Source: Membranipora membranacea (lineage: Eukaryota; Bryozoa; Gymnolaemata; Cheilostomatida; Membraniporidae). From it: 64,000 bases of DNA. Of this stretch, positions 40,001 to 51,173 are shown in pieces. The DNA is taken from positions 31,470,162-31,534,161 of the forward strand of contig OU612067.1 in NCBI GenBank assembly GCA_914767715.1, read 5' to 3'. Made by a program: the position numbers and the translations under genes. A model generated the notes under the pieces. The model searched no databases. It saw nothing but the letters and a program-made list of their open reading frames with translations, and was not told the DNA's origin. The stretch's first letter is position 1. Each line of letters opens with the position of its first letter.

Positions 40001-41073
40001 ACTGTGATTTATATTCGCTACTTGCTCCAAATTTACATTTTTAATGTATATTACAGTATCCACTCACTGACAGCTCTAGAGGAGTTAGATGTGCGGAATA
40101 ATAGTAAACTACACACATTAACTGATAGTATAGGCCTTTTAAAGTCACTGAGGGTGTTTGGATGTGAAGAACTGTGATCTCTCAGCATTTCCAGATAGGT
40201 ATGTCAGTTATCCAGTGCAAAGGTCATGATCGGTAAGGACAGGGTGATGAAAAGGAAATGCTAAACATAGATTGACCATCCATCATCATCCTATCCAGAT
40301 TAATACTATCAGTTATCCTCATGTTCTACCTGCAATCTAAAGAATGTTAAGACGACTTTGTAGTGTGATACAATCGTCATTATGATGCGAAAGAAAAATT
40401 GTTATTGATAGTTAGCCACTGCCCTTTGCAAATGAATTGCTTGTTACTCATAGGTAGCCTTATTTTGATCGTTATTTATTCAGGAATTATTATGATATAA
40501 TATTGTCATTAAAATGGCTGTGTTGACAACAATGTCAGAGGAAATATGTAAACTATGTAACCAATCACCAGGTTTTGTTCAATCAACATAACATCTCTTC
40601 CCTGGTTGAGTTGATAGGATCCATTTTTTGGCTCTGGATCTGTGCACTATTGACTTCTTTCAGTTAAAAAGTCACTGCTGTTATCTTTTACTTTTTTTAA
40701 CATCCTTCTACATTTGCTGATAGAATATGTTCTGCGATGAAGATATAATGCTCTAGACTCTAGACAGAGCTTCTCATTCTGAAACATTTTGATTTGCATT
40801 TATGCATTTTTAACAAAGGGATCAAATGAAACATACACGGTTCAGATAGTCCCACAGAAGTATATAATTCTCAACTTCAACCATTTTTACTCCTTAAATA
40901 ATACCGAAAGACTTAAGGCCCATGAGCACCTTTTCCGTTTCATTTTCATTTATCTGCAGTGCTTCATTTTAATTTTTTTCAACAGTAGCTCGAGGAATGC
41001 CCTGGAGGGGAGCATTCACTGGATCCTTGGGTGCACAGTTTGCATTGGCCGATGGGAAGAAGATGATCGATGA
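22100..41073 (+). CDS. Leucine-rich-repeat protein encoded by an array of interchangeable exons
   Basis: N-terminal exons: 22100-22239 (acceptor at 22089, ATG ten bases in), 22546-22649 and 25565-25790. LRR exons: 26503-26643, 28259-28399, 28827-28964, 30000-30137, 31098-31238, 32323-32463, 34035-34175, 35638-35775, 36259-36399, 38678-38818 and a damaged one at 40057-40198. Each intact LRR exon has 138 or 141 bases, enters and leaves in phase 2, and encodes two 23-residue LRRs of the pattern LTALEELDVS-x-N-x-LHTLPDSIG then KSLKKLDVS-x-CDLSALPER. With ten exons that is 20 LRRs. The LPDSIG-type repeats resemble intracellular Ras-group/SHOC2-like LRR proteins; no signal peptide or membrane segment is visible, so a cytoplasmic scaffold role is likely but inferred. 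The N-terminus (MQSAHKDNAV; CYRVWYDGKPQKD) is unrecognised. The final exon is uncertain: splicing to 40986 in phase 2 gives a 29-residue tail ending at 41073. Confidence 0.75.
22650..25564. other. Large intron of the LRR gene (before its third coding exon)
   Basis: No exon with splice support was seen. It holds a short tandem repeat at 23,765-23,835 (CTTAACACTACTTA-like units, about five copies) and a run of 15 C at 25272-25286. Confidence 0.5.
34268..34449. mobile_element. Foldback (hairpin) element in an LRR intron
   Basis: Two arms of about 80 bases are reverse complements: the left begins TGCCCACAGGAAA, the right ends TTTCCTGTGTGCA. A central 34-bp part (left from about 34290, TTTTTCATTGCATCTTCATT...) pairs perfectly with the right arm ending AGATGCAATGAAAAA. 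The loop is short. MITE-like; no target duplication identified. It starts 92 bases after LRR exon 7. Confidence 0.75.
35245..35500 (+). mobile_element. tRNA-derived SINE, family C
   Basis: The head GATGGCTCAGTGGTTAGAGC carries a perfect D arm (GCTC/GAGC) and A box; GTGGGTTCGAATCCCAC forms a perfect T arm and B box. The 5' and 3' ends do not pair as an acceptor stem and there is no convincing anticodon arm, so it is not a functional tRNA gene. The body continues with ACTGGGAGTTGTTGGACCCC. Located in the intron before LRR exon 8. Confidence 0.75.
37135..37990. repeat. 11-bp minisatellite, about 77 units, two alternating variants
   Basis: Tandem units GACAAATAATA (A type) and GACTAATAATA (T type). 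Reading in order gives A4, one odd unit, T8, A5, T1, A4, T4, A4, T1, A6, T4 (one with a point change), A8, T7, A6, T4, A7, T1, A1, then a diverging end. Lies in the intron between LRR exons 9 and 10. Confidence 0.95.
38246..38640 (+). mobile_element. LINE reverse-transcriptase C-terminal remnant inside LRR intron
   Basis: Fragments such as DINYSFFYGLEFWGHAS, TLQKNALHVIKGI and, after frameshifts, HEYNTRSNKLKLIKTYNMQ-VERSLLSNGIALLNDAP match the order seen at the end of CR1/jockey-type LINE polymerases (lQk-A-R, then Y-TR, then G-LWN-LP). Frame breaks show it is dead. It ends just before LRR exon 10. Confidence 0.65.
38860..38950 (-). mobile_element. tRNA-derived SINE, family B, head fragment
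   Basis: Minus strand reads GGTGGTCTGACGGTTAAGGG, then GGACTTGTGATCTTAGGATC and GGGTCGATTCCTGGCGCTGT, matching the head of the family B SINE at 15,365-15,690. Confidence 0.55.
40057..40198 (+). pseudogene. Frameshifted LRR exon 11
   Basis: It has the same acceptor context, start (AGTATCCACTCACTGACAGC) and donor (AG|gtatgt) as the other LRR exons, but is 142 bases long. Compared with exon 10 (GAGGGTGGTGGATGTG), it reads GAGGGTGTTTGGATGTG, an extra base that brings in a TGA eight codons later. The protein is either truncated if this exon is used or intact if it is skipped. Confidence 0.8.
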
Positions 41074-41267
41074 AATGGTAATCGATGCCAAAATAGAATT
41101 GAACAATAGAACAGACAGTAAGTTCCAAACATCAGAATCAAGAAACGCACTCAAGAAAAGTCTTGTGCTTCCTCCTGCAGCACATAGCAAATAACCTCAA
41201 CAGAGTAAGATCAAGTCTTAAGGATGATCTCATGGAGAAGCTCGGCTTATCAAATGTTACATGAATA
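40986..41267 (+). CDS. Candidate last exon(s) of the LRR gene, frame uncertain
   Basis: The acceptor at 40985 (tcaacag) is good. In phase 2, as the LRR exons require, it reads SSSRNALEGSIHWILG and stops at 41073. A different frame is much longer (ARGMPWRGAFTGSLGAQFAL... to a stop near 41194), and a third frame further on reads LLQHIANNLNRVRSSLKDDL to a stop near 41265. The long frames look more protein-like, so a missing microexon, an indel or an unrelated gene is possible. Confidence 0.35.
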
Positions 41268-41269
41268 CT

Positions 41270-44200
41270 GACTGTTGCTGTTGATCTGATTATCTTTAAC
41301 TATCGTAGACAATGCAAACAGTAACATGTACTGAACATAGTACAATATTATTATTTAGAACATACTTGTATTCATCAAGCTGTACAGTGCTCGATTATTG
41401 TCAGGTTATATTTGCAGTTATCCTATCTTCCATATAACAGACAAAACCTGCAAGTCTTTTTTTTTTTAGAAATATTGCCAGCGTACAGTTACGAACCTTT
41501 AATTTCCTATGTAAAAGCTCCTGTTTTTTTTCTTGGTATTCATTCTGATTTTCCTTTCTAGCGCCCTGACTTAGTATGGAATATATATATTATAATATAT
41601 GTATATATATAATATATATTTTATTATGCTGCTCTGATGAAATTGTGACTTTTAAATTATTTGTTTAGATGCATATATATCATAAACAGGTTGGGGAATT
41701 TTTGAGTTGTACTTTAATTTTCATGCTTATTTACTCATTAATGATCAAGCTCAGCAAAACGTAGAAGCACATACCAGTAATTGATTAAAAATCAGGTTGG
41801 AGTGCCCGCACATTGCAATTGCGGTCTTTGTGAGTAAGATTTTTGAAATCTTTACCAAACTTATATGACTATTGCATTGGACTGCTCATCTTGGTGGTTT
41901 CAGTAGCCCGTTCACATTTGGCACTTTCTAGACTCAGGGCTGTAAATCATATATTTAAAGTAAGGCAGTCTGAAAAAATAACTAAGTGTTTATGGGAGAT
42001 ATGATTCAGATGGTGCTGAGGTGGTTTCTCTGGACGAGATCAGGGATTGTAATGTTTAGTTCCTTCCTCCTCACATTGTCGTTAACCCTAAGAAAGCTGA
42101 GAAGGTAAGGTTGGTCTCTTATGCGAGTACTGTGTAGAAAGGTGTTTTCTTGAACAAGTTACTGCATTGCGAACCTGAATAACACTCTCATTGATGTGAT
42201 ATCTAGGTTTCAAGAGCGAGATTCGACAGTCAGCTGCAAAGAGAGACTTTCTACGATTTCTGTGGTTGGAGTCTTTTAGCATCAATAGATTACCAGGTGT
42301 AATAAATTTTGCTGCTGGATGAGTTTTACTGTAAATGCAAAACAGTGATGGATATAATTATTGACTGTTGTTGAGAGTATTTGAAGTTTGAAGGACCATG
42401 GTAAATTTACGTTTAAGTGTATGATATGCATTGATGAATAATATTCTAACCCTTTACATCCACTTCTGTACAGACAACAGTTGATTTGTTTGAATTTTTC
42501 TACACACTATCAAAAAATTGACATGATAAAATTGATTATTTCAAAAAACAACGCTAAGTATATTAAGTGTGTGAGGAGAGGTTTTTTTGCCTCCTTTCTT
42601 ACCTCCTTTTTCACTAACACTATCGCGAGCTACAGCTATCAAAACTTTCTTTCCACGTGGTGTTTTAGCGTTCTACTTCTTTTTTTGTGCATAACAAAAT
42701 GCAAATAACAAGATGTTTTGCAGGGCTATAGTGAAAACAATTGAGTGATGTACTTGACTTACCTAAAACCTTGTAGAGTGGTTGAGATTCCTTCCCACCT
42801 GTTATAATTTTGAAGATATTATCACGCAGCAGCTGCACCTTCCAATGGTCCTACTGAAATGATATAATGACAAATCATGTGCCCTGCACTGGCCTTACTA
42901 ACATTATAGATTGGTTACTGACCAGCGACTTGTAATGCGCGGTCAATGAATTTACAAAATAAATTAATCTGGGTTAACAACTATCAAAACACTTTAAATC
43001 CTATTAATTTTTATTACTTGTGTATTTTTTTCTTTTTCTCTCCGCTTAAGTTTTTTTGTTCTGTCACTGCATGAAAAACATTCCTAAAGATGATTGTAGA
43101 TTGACAATTAAAGTATATATATTATGATTATACATAACTGTTACTCGACCTCTTGGACTTCCCAGCGCATCATCATCAACATAAAACACATTTTCGGGAT
43201 TGGAAGGGCATTCAATTATTATATTGCAGGGATAACATTTTTTTCAAAGAAACATTATTTCAGTACTATTTGCTCAATACCCCATCAATCAAGGGTAATA
43301 AATGAGTTAAAGGGGTTGTAGGAATTTGCATTAATATTAAACATTGGTATACAATAAGGATTGTCCTACCATCAGTTAAGAGCCGATTACTCTCAAATAA
43401 AACACGTTGAATTGCACAGATTAGTCAAGGAAACCTATGCAAGACAAGTTTTTATTTGCAATAATTTGTAAAACTATTCAATCATAGTTATTTCCATACA
43501 GTTGAGAGTGATTGTGTTTTCAAGTGACAGTCAAGTGTTCCTGGGACAGGATATTGGAGTGAGGAAACACATAGTGGACTGTGATTGGTCAATACTGACT
43601 ATAAAAGATAGAAGACAAGTATATTAGGCACAGACTGCTGCTTTTTTGTACATCCATTTTTTTTTAATGGGAATGGGATGTGCTGATGGGAAATTTTGTA
43701 ATACACCTGCCCAATGGATTTTTATTCAAAATATCACATCAGAAAGTGGTGAAAATACATCTGATGTTCCAGTTCCAATAATTTCAAGTCATCCGCTTCA
43801 AATCATACGGGCTCTAATTGGTTGATTTGACTTTTATGATTTATGGTTTTAGAGGTTGCCTAGCTACCATTAGCAAGATTGAAATGGAACGCTGTAATAA
43901 AATCATATGATCCCAAGTGTGATGTGCCAACATAACAATATCTATATCATACACTGCTATACAACTTTATTTATGGGTGTCGGCAATCACAATTTCTTTT
44001 ATAAACCCACTTGACCACTTGAGAACTACTAGTCCTAGATCCTGTTTCCCAAATAACAGATATTAACTTACTTTTTTGCAACAATTTGAAATATGCAAAA
44101 TTGTTTTAAATTAAACAAGAAACATTGTTGTTTCTAATGATTATCCGATGCTTTAACCATTGAACACATTTTTTTCACAGGATGAGCTGAGACAAAGCAA

Positions 44201-45700
44201 CATCCATAAAGGTTACGCTCACATCGTTCTGGCCTTAATCATTTATGGAATTTGATGTACAGCAAAGAAAACAACAAATGTATTAAATGAAATGGGCGTG
44301 ATGACATCCTATTGAGAAAACCTCCCATATTTAGACTTTTTTGCTAAATAATCAAAATCAAAAGTTTATTGGTCGACCAATTTAAGCCTTTACTATTATT
44401 GAAGCCTAGATGTCAGGTTGATATGTGCAACCTGTTTACTACCTTTCCCAACCCCCCCTCTTGGCCCAACTAATATTATCAATTCAGAACTGCTCAGTGA
44501 CTTGTGATGCCAAGGAATCTGCATAATAGATGAATCTGGGATTATTATTATAATAGATACATGTTACTCAACCTCCTCGAATTCTCTGCGCATCATCATC
44601 AATATAAAACACATAATCAGAACTGGGAGTGAATTCAATTGCTTATTGCAGAGATAAAATAGTTTCAACAAGATATTGTTTTCAGTGTTATTTTCTCAAT
44701 ATCCCATCCTTATTGGGTTTGTACATCGAGGCTCTACAGTTGCACTGTACTCTGGTCATGCCCGGCTGTAAATCAATGGAGGTCTTGTTCCCAAATCACT
44801 CACTGTTGTGATATATGTTTGAAATATTACGCTTACATTGTTCTGGCCTCGATCAATTAGACAGTTGATGTATTGCAAAGTAAACAACAAATATGTCAAA
44901 TGAAATGGGCATGATGGCATCCTGTTGAGAAAACCTCCTATATATTGACTTTTTTGATAAAAAATCGAAAGCAACCAGTTTATTTGTCGAACAATTTAAG
45001 CCTTGTATTGTTTTTAAAAACTAGATGTTTGGTTGAGTTTGGTCTGCTAGCTGTGCAACTATGTACAAACAGTTTGACATGAATGTCAGCGGTAAGCTTG
45101 ACCCAATAATAATTGATAGTTTTACATACACATCACCAAACTTAATCTTCATGGTTGAGTACAAGCAAATAAAACAGAGTGTGGCTAATAGTAAATTGTT
45201 ACACTTCTACAAACAAAAGTGTATCATCATCAACTGAGGTAACAAACATGCTCTGGTGTCGACATCATGGAAAATTAGATATTATCCTGAAATTCTTTTG
45301 TCAATCCAGAGGATTTTGTTGTGTATGTAGAATCATTACATTAGGGTCGTACATCATGTCATGTCCGGATGCTATGAAACTGAAAGGCTCTTATCAAGAA
45401 CTAGTAAAAAATATCAAATTACTTCTCAACATCGATTATACCGCTCAAAATGACATTAATGAATAAATTATGAATAATTATGGTTATATGCAATATTATT
45501 GATACATTAATTAGGATATTGCCATTTTCCTCTATACCAGATTATAAGGGTTAATACGATTGGTATGTTAATAAAAACTCAAAGTATTGCAGTTTCCTGG
45601 CCAGGTATGTATAATCTAGTATGTGAATGGTGAATCAAATACCTTCATTCAATGTTGAAATTGACACCTCAGTCAATTATATTCACGTTTTTTTATTATT
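41270..45700. other. Gene-poor region with a diverged tandem duplication
   Basis: No host gene recognised. An (AT)-rich microsatellite lies at 41,580-41,625. Segments around 43,135-43,285 and 44,200-44,400 recur in the same order around 44,560-44,710 and 44,820-45,005, for example GCGCATCATCATCAA, and GAAATGGGCGTGATG-ACATCCTATTGAGAAAACC versus GAAATGGGCATGATG-GCATCCTGTTGAGAAAACC. Confidence 0.5.
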
Positions 45701-45705
45701 ACATA

Positions 45706-47482
45706 GTTGGCTTACAACCATGTGAGCTAGACAGTTGTATCACAAAGCACGAGATCCTAACCAATTCGCCTGCAGAAAAAGTGTTGGCTGCACGGATGCC
45801 CTTGTGTGCTTACTTGGTGACGTGACAAAAGCCCTTGATAAAACTATCAAAATTGGGGCTCAACTTAACTATATGATTTCAGTAAGGCATTCGATCTGAT
45901 GAATCATCAACTTCTCCTGTCAAAACTTGCTGACCTCAAATTATCAACTCCTCTTATATGGTGGCGGACTATCTCCACAATAGATCACATTGCGTGTTAT
46001 TGAGAAGTAACAATGTCAACTCTTCATATCGTGTAGTCAACATTGGTGTTCCACAGGGTACACTGTGTGACCCACCGCTTTGGCTTGCTTTTGTCAACTC
46101 TCTGACATTCTCCGATGGTGTAGCGATTAAATGTGCTGATGACACAACAGCTTTCCATCCACTCACAAAATCCGTCTGTCCGACAGAGATTAAAAGACAA
46201 ATGCTATGAGTGGGCCGCTACAAACAAGATGCGCTTAAATGCACACAAAATCAAGTGCCTTAACATTGCATTAAAGAAATCCCTAACAATGACTGGAGCC
46301 CTCACCATAAACATTCAATATAAGGTAGCATGTGTCGACAGTGCTAAGCTTCCAGGCGTTGTGCTTGACTCTCGAATATTGTTTTCTGAACATGTCACCT
46401 CCATCGAGAAAGCAGCCAACAAGAAAATCCACGGCTTACTGATATTAAAACAATCGGGTGGATGAAGAATCTCTCATTCATATTATGTACAAAAGCCAAA
46501 GTATACCGGCAATAAATCATGCGTTACCTGCCTGGTACGCACACACTACTGACCAGCAGAGAGCAGAACTTGAAAAAAGTCAAAAACTAGCACTTCGGGT
46601 TATCTACAATAATCATGAACATTACACCGATCGACTGGCAGCCGCTAATATCAACACCCTGTCAGAGGCTGTTAACATGAACTGCCATGCCTATGCAAAT
46701 TGGCTCATGAACGATCCAGAGCACTTGCTTAGACATCGACTCACACAAAAGCCATCCACCAGGCCGACCCATTCAACTTCATCCAACTCCACTGTAAAGC
46801 GAGGACAATCAATACTTGCAAACCCAAAGTATATTTAGTTGAAAATAATTTATTTTTTGTTTTATGATCATCATCACTGGGATTTTTACTTTTCATTTGA
46901 GAAGCCTGTACCTCTTTTATCTGTAAAAATCTCTGGGAGAGAGAGTATTAAATTAAACAAGCAAACAAACATGTATGTTGGCAAGATCACAACTAATTGG
47001 CGAAGTTTGTAAACGTTGTTTGGCAATATGACTGTTCATCCTCCAGACCATTTTAGGAGTTCCATCAATGGATGTTGCATTCAGCCTTGTTATAATGATA
47101 AAGTTTTTATTTGACACACAATACCGACCTGGTACAAGTAGCAAAAGTTTTCCATGTCCTACACAAATGGTTTTGTACCATGCAATCGCCACTAACCAAG
47201 TATATTTAAAAAGGGCTTCTGTAGCAAATTTTTATCGTTATTGGCCAACTCTTATAAGTGGCTGATTTTCACTTCTTTTTATGGCAACGTTTTCCAATGT
47301 TTATGGAATTTTATGCTTATTGCAAGATGCCTGCATTCCTTGCAGGAGTACTAAGAAACAATCGTACATGAAATAAACTTTTGCATGGAATGACGTTTGA
47401 GAAACAATTTTCGCTGTTGATGCAAACTGTGGCGTTGAGCCAAGGTTTTTCATGCGGGCGTATATAATTTGCTTTGCCAAGT
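45706..47482 (+). mobile_element. Dead LINE segment, duplication copy 1
   Basis: Carries reverse-transcriptase pieces in order: DFSKAFDLMNHQLLLSKLAD, then one base out of frame VADYLHNRSHCVLL, NIGVPQGTLCDPPLW, IKCADDTTAFHPL (the YADD motif appears as CADD), then KIKCLNIALKKS, VVLDSRILFSEHV, and QSIPAINHALPAWYAHTT with KSQKLALRVIYNNHE. This is the jockey/CR1-like LINE order. It has lost about 50 bases around 46,170 relative to copy 2. No endonuclease domain was seen. Confidence 0.8.
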
Positions 47483-47642
47483 AGGCCAGCAGCGGCTATA
47501 CATAAAAGGCTCTAAAAATTACATCTGTGTAAGTGTCTTGAACAGAGAAAATTGAAGACTGTATCTGGTGTAGTTTTTTATGGCCGTTCTGATGACACAT
47601 ATGTACCATTTCACAAATGGGGCAAAAAGGGGCGAATCCAAG

Positions 47643-49462
47643 TAGTTGGCTTACAACCATGTGAGCTAGACAGTTGTATCACAAAGCACGAGATCCTAAC
47701 AAATTCGCCTGCAGAAAAAGTGTTGGCTGCGCGGATGCCCTTGTGTGCCTACTTGATGACGTGACAAAAAGACCTCGATGAAACTATCAAAATTGGGGCT
47801 CAACTTAACTATATGATTTCAGTAAGGCATTCGATCTGATGAATCATCAACTTCTCCTGTCAAAACTTGCTGACCTCAAATTATCAACTCCTCTTATATG
47901 GTGGCGGACTATCTCCACAATAGATCACATTGCGTGTTATTGAGAAGTAACAATGTCAACTCTTCATATCGTGTAGTCAACATTGATGTTCCACAGGGTA
48001 CACTGTGTGGCCCGACGCTTTGGCTCGCTTTTGTCAACTCTCTGACATTCTCCGATGGTGTAGCAATTAAATGTGCTGATGACACAACAGCTTTCCATCT
48101 ACTCACAAAATCAGCCACATCAATCATAAAAGATACTAAAACTATGATAGAGTTTGAGCCACCTGCTGTCCGACAGAGATTAAAAGACAAATGCTATGAG
48201 TGCACACAAAATCAAGTGCCTTAACATTGCATTAAAGAAATCCCTAACAATGACTGGAGCCCTCACCATAAACATTCAATATAAGGTAGCATGTGTCGAC
48301 AGTGCTAAGCTTCTAGATGTTGTGCTTGACTCTCGAATATTGTTTTCTGAACATGTCACCTCCATCAAGAAAGCAGCCAACAAGAAAATCCACGGCTTAC
48401 TGATATTAAAACAATCGGGGTGGATGAAGAATATCTTATTCATATTATGTACAAAAGCCAAAGTATACCGGCAATAAATCATGCGTCACCTGCCTGGTAC
48501 GCACACACTACTGACCAGCAGAGAGCAGAACTTGAAAAAAGTCAAAAACTAGCACTTCGGGTTATCTACAATAATCATGAACATTACACCGATCGACTGG
48601 CAGCCGCTAATATCAACACCCTATCAGAGGCCCTTAACATGAACTGCCATGCCTATGCAAATCGGCTCAAGAGTGATCCAGAGCACTTGCTTAGACATCG
48701 ACTCACACGAAAGCCATCCACCAGGCCGACCCATACAACTTCATCCAACTTTTATATCAAAAGATCCCGCACTGTAAAGCGAGGACAATCAATACTTGCA
48801 AACCCAAAGTATATTTAGTTGAAAATAATTTATTTTTTGTTTTATGATTATCACCACTGTTTGCTACATCCAAGGGGTTTTTATTTTTCATTTTAGAAGC
48901 CTTCACCTCTTTTTATCTGTAAAAATCTCTGGGAGAGAGAGTATTAAATTAAACAAACAAACAAACATGTATGTTGGCAAGATCACAACTAATTGGCGAG
49001 GTTTGTAAACGTTGTTTGGCAATATGACTGTTCATCCTCCAGACCATTTTAGGAGTTCCATCGATGGATGTTGCATTCAGCCTTGTTATTATGATAAAGT
49101 TTTTATTTGACACACAACACCGACCTGGTACAAGTAGCAAAGTTTTCCATGTCCTACACAAATGGTGTTGTACCATGCAATGGCCACTAACCAAGAATAT
49201 TTAAAAGGGCTTCTGTAGCAAATTTTTATCGTTATTGGCCAACTCTTATAAGTGGCTGACTTTGACTTCTTTTTATGGAATTTTATGCTTATTGCAAGAT
49301 GTATGTATTTCTTTCAGGAGTACATCACTAAGAAACAATCGTACATGAAATAAATTTTTGCATGGAATGACGTTTGAGAAACAATTTTTGCCGTTGATGC
49401 AAACTGTGGCGTTATGCCGAGGTTTTTCATGCGGACGTATATATTTGCTTTGCCAAGATAGG
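47643..49462 (+). mobile_element. Dead LINE segment, duplication copy 2
   Basis: Nearly the same sequence as 45,706-47,482, including the same one-base frame break between DFSKAFDLMNH and VADYLHNRSHC. It keeps the segment SATSIIKDTKTMIEFEPPAV that copy 1 lost, and lacks 29 bases at 48,200 that copy 1 keeps. The similarity extends well past the polymerase into non-coding 3' DNA (TATTAAATTAAACAAACAAA region and beyond). Confidence 0.8.
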
Positions 49463-49859
49463 TCATCATCACAAAACAAGTCCAAAGGCTGAAAAACCAG
49501 ATAAATGTTTTTGAGTCAGGTTGATTACTGATAGCATTGGACCCCAGATCCAAAGATTTTGCTAACTGCATTAAGTGTTGAGATGTATTGAAAAACAAAA
49601 TTACAGGATGCTTTTGTGTACTGGGAAAATCTTAATTTTTACCTATCAAGTTTTTGAATTGTACTCCATATGTTAGTATGTTGTTTTAGACTTTGACAGC
49701 CGGTGATTTGAATAATTCCTTTTTTTTGGATCAGTACAGATTCCAGGTAAAGCGCCTATGAGCATAATATATCGGGTCCTTTCCTGGTAACATGAGTGAG
49801 CTTGTGATGTCCTCACTATGAATTGATGCCTTTCCGCAGTCTCAGCTTTCAATATCTGA

Positions 49860-50745
49860 TCGAACTACCGAACGCCTAAGTTCAATGCCCAATATCACTC
49901 CAATAGATTGCCTCAAATACTTAACAGTATTTCGAACAATGAGGCCACAGGATCTGATGCAATTTCTGTAAGGATACTGAAAATCACTTTTTCATATATT
50001 AAAAATATTCTCACTGACATGCTCAACAGTATTTTAATTTCGGGTAAATTCCCATGCAAATGGAAGCTAGCATGTGTTAGATCCATTTTTAAGGGTGGTG
50101 ATACCAACAACATGGCCAATTACAGACCAATTTCTGTTATTCCCATTTTATTAAAACTATTAGAAATAACATATAAATTCACACATATACTGCTACCTTG
50201 ATAAAAACAATTTACTTCACCCTCTGCAATCCGGATTAAGGCCTTGATTTTCATGTTCAGATGCAATTCACGAAATCGCTTCAGGATGTTTAAACTGCAA
50301 AGCACAAGGCTACTTCATATCACTTATCTTTTGGGATTTTAATAAGGCATTCGACTGTGTCAATCATAAGATAGTGGTTTTGAATAAAATCCACAGTTTT
50401 GGCATATGAGGCTCAGCTTATAATATCATTATGTATTTCCTGTCACAGCGTGAGCAATTTGTGAAGGTCCATGAAAGTTTCTCTGAAATTTTACCAATAA
50501 GTGATGGAGTTCCCCAAGGACCCATTTTAGCGCCTACACTGTTTTTGATATTCATAAATGATCTCCTGAAATTACCATTTAATTCAACCTCATTTGCCTA
50601 TGCAGGTGACACAAATTTTCTTGCCAAAGACCTGAATATCTATTTTTTAGAGAGGCAATGCAATAACTATTTGGCTCGCATAAAATCTTGTCGCCTTATA
50701 AATAGAATGACCATCAATATGAAAAAATCACATTTCCTTTAATGC
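49860..50745 (+). mobile_element. LINE reverse-transcriptase remnant, second family
   Basis: Fragments in order: SNNEATGSDAISVRILK, FPCKWKLACVRSIFKGGDTN, NYRPISVIPILLKLLE, then after breaks FNKAFDCVNHKIV, ISDGVPQGPILAPTLFLIFI, FAYAGDTNFLAKDL. These are the fingers and palm motifs of a LINE reverse transcriptase; the catalytic motif reads YAGD instead of YADD, and stops interrupt the frame, so it is inactive. Confidence 0.85.
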
Positions 50746-50753
50746 AATAGACA

Positions 50754-51173
50754 GTTTTCTGAGCTCTTATTTATGCCTCAATTAGGAGTCCTCTCTCCAG
50801 TTTGGTACTTTTAACCCACGCCGCATAGGAAAAACGTGCTGAAAGAGGGTTATCTTGAAAACCGCTTATGCTAGGATAAAAATGAGTTTTGATTCAGAGT
50901 CTGCACCATTGAAAACCATTGAAAATCATGAAAAATTCTGCCAAATGGTCCGCAAAACAGGCAGAAAATGCTATAATTGACTATCCAAATACTAAAATTA
51001 TTTCCCAAACTCTGTCCATATGAGTTTTCAATGCTGCAGATTCTGAATCAAAAACAATTTTTATCCCATTATAAGCACTTTTCGGCACGTTTTTCCTATG
51101 CGGCGTGGGTTAAAAGTAACAAACTGGAGAGAGGACAACTCCGAATTGAGGCCTTAATCAGAGCTCAGAAAAC
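50754..51173. mobile_element. Foldback MITE-like element
   Basis: Arms of about 155-165 bases are reverse complements: the left begins GTTTTCTGAGCTC and contains CCTCTCTCCAGTTTG and ACCCACGCCGCATAGGAAAA; the right contains TTTTCCTATGCGGCGTGGGT and CAAACTGGAGAGAGGAC and ends GAGCTCAGAAAAC. It lies directly after the LINE fragment. No target duplication could be fixed. Confidence 0.75.
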
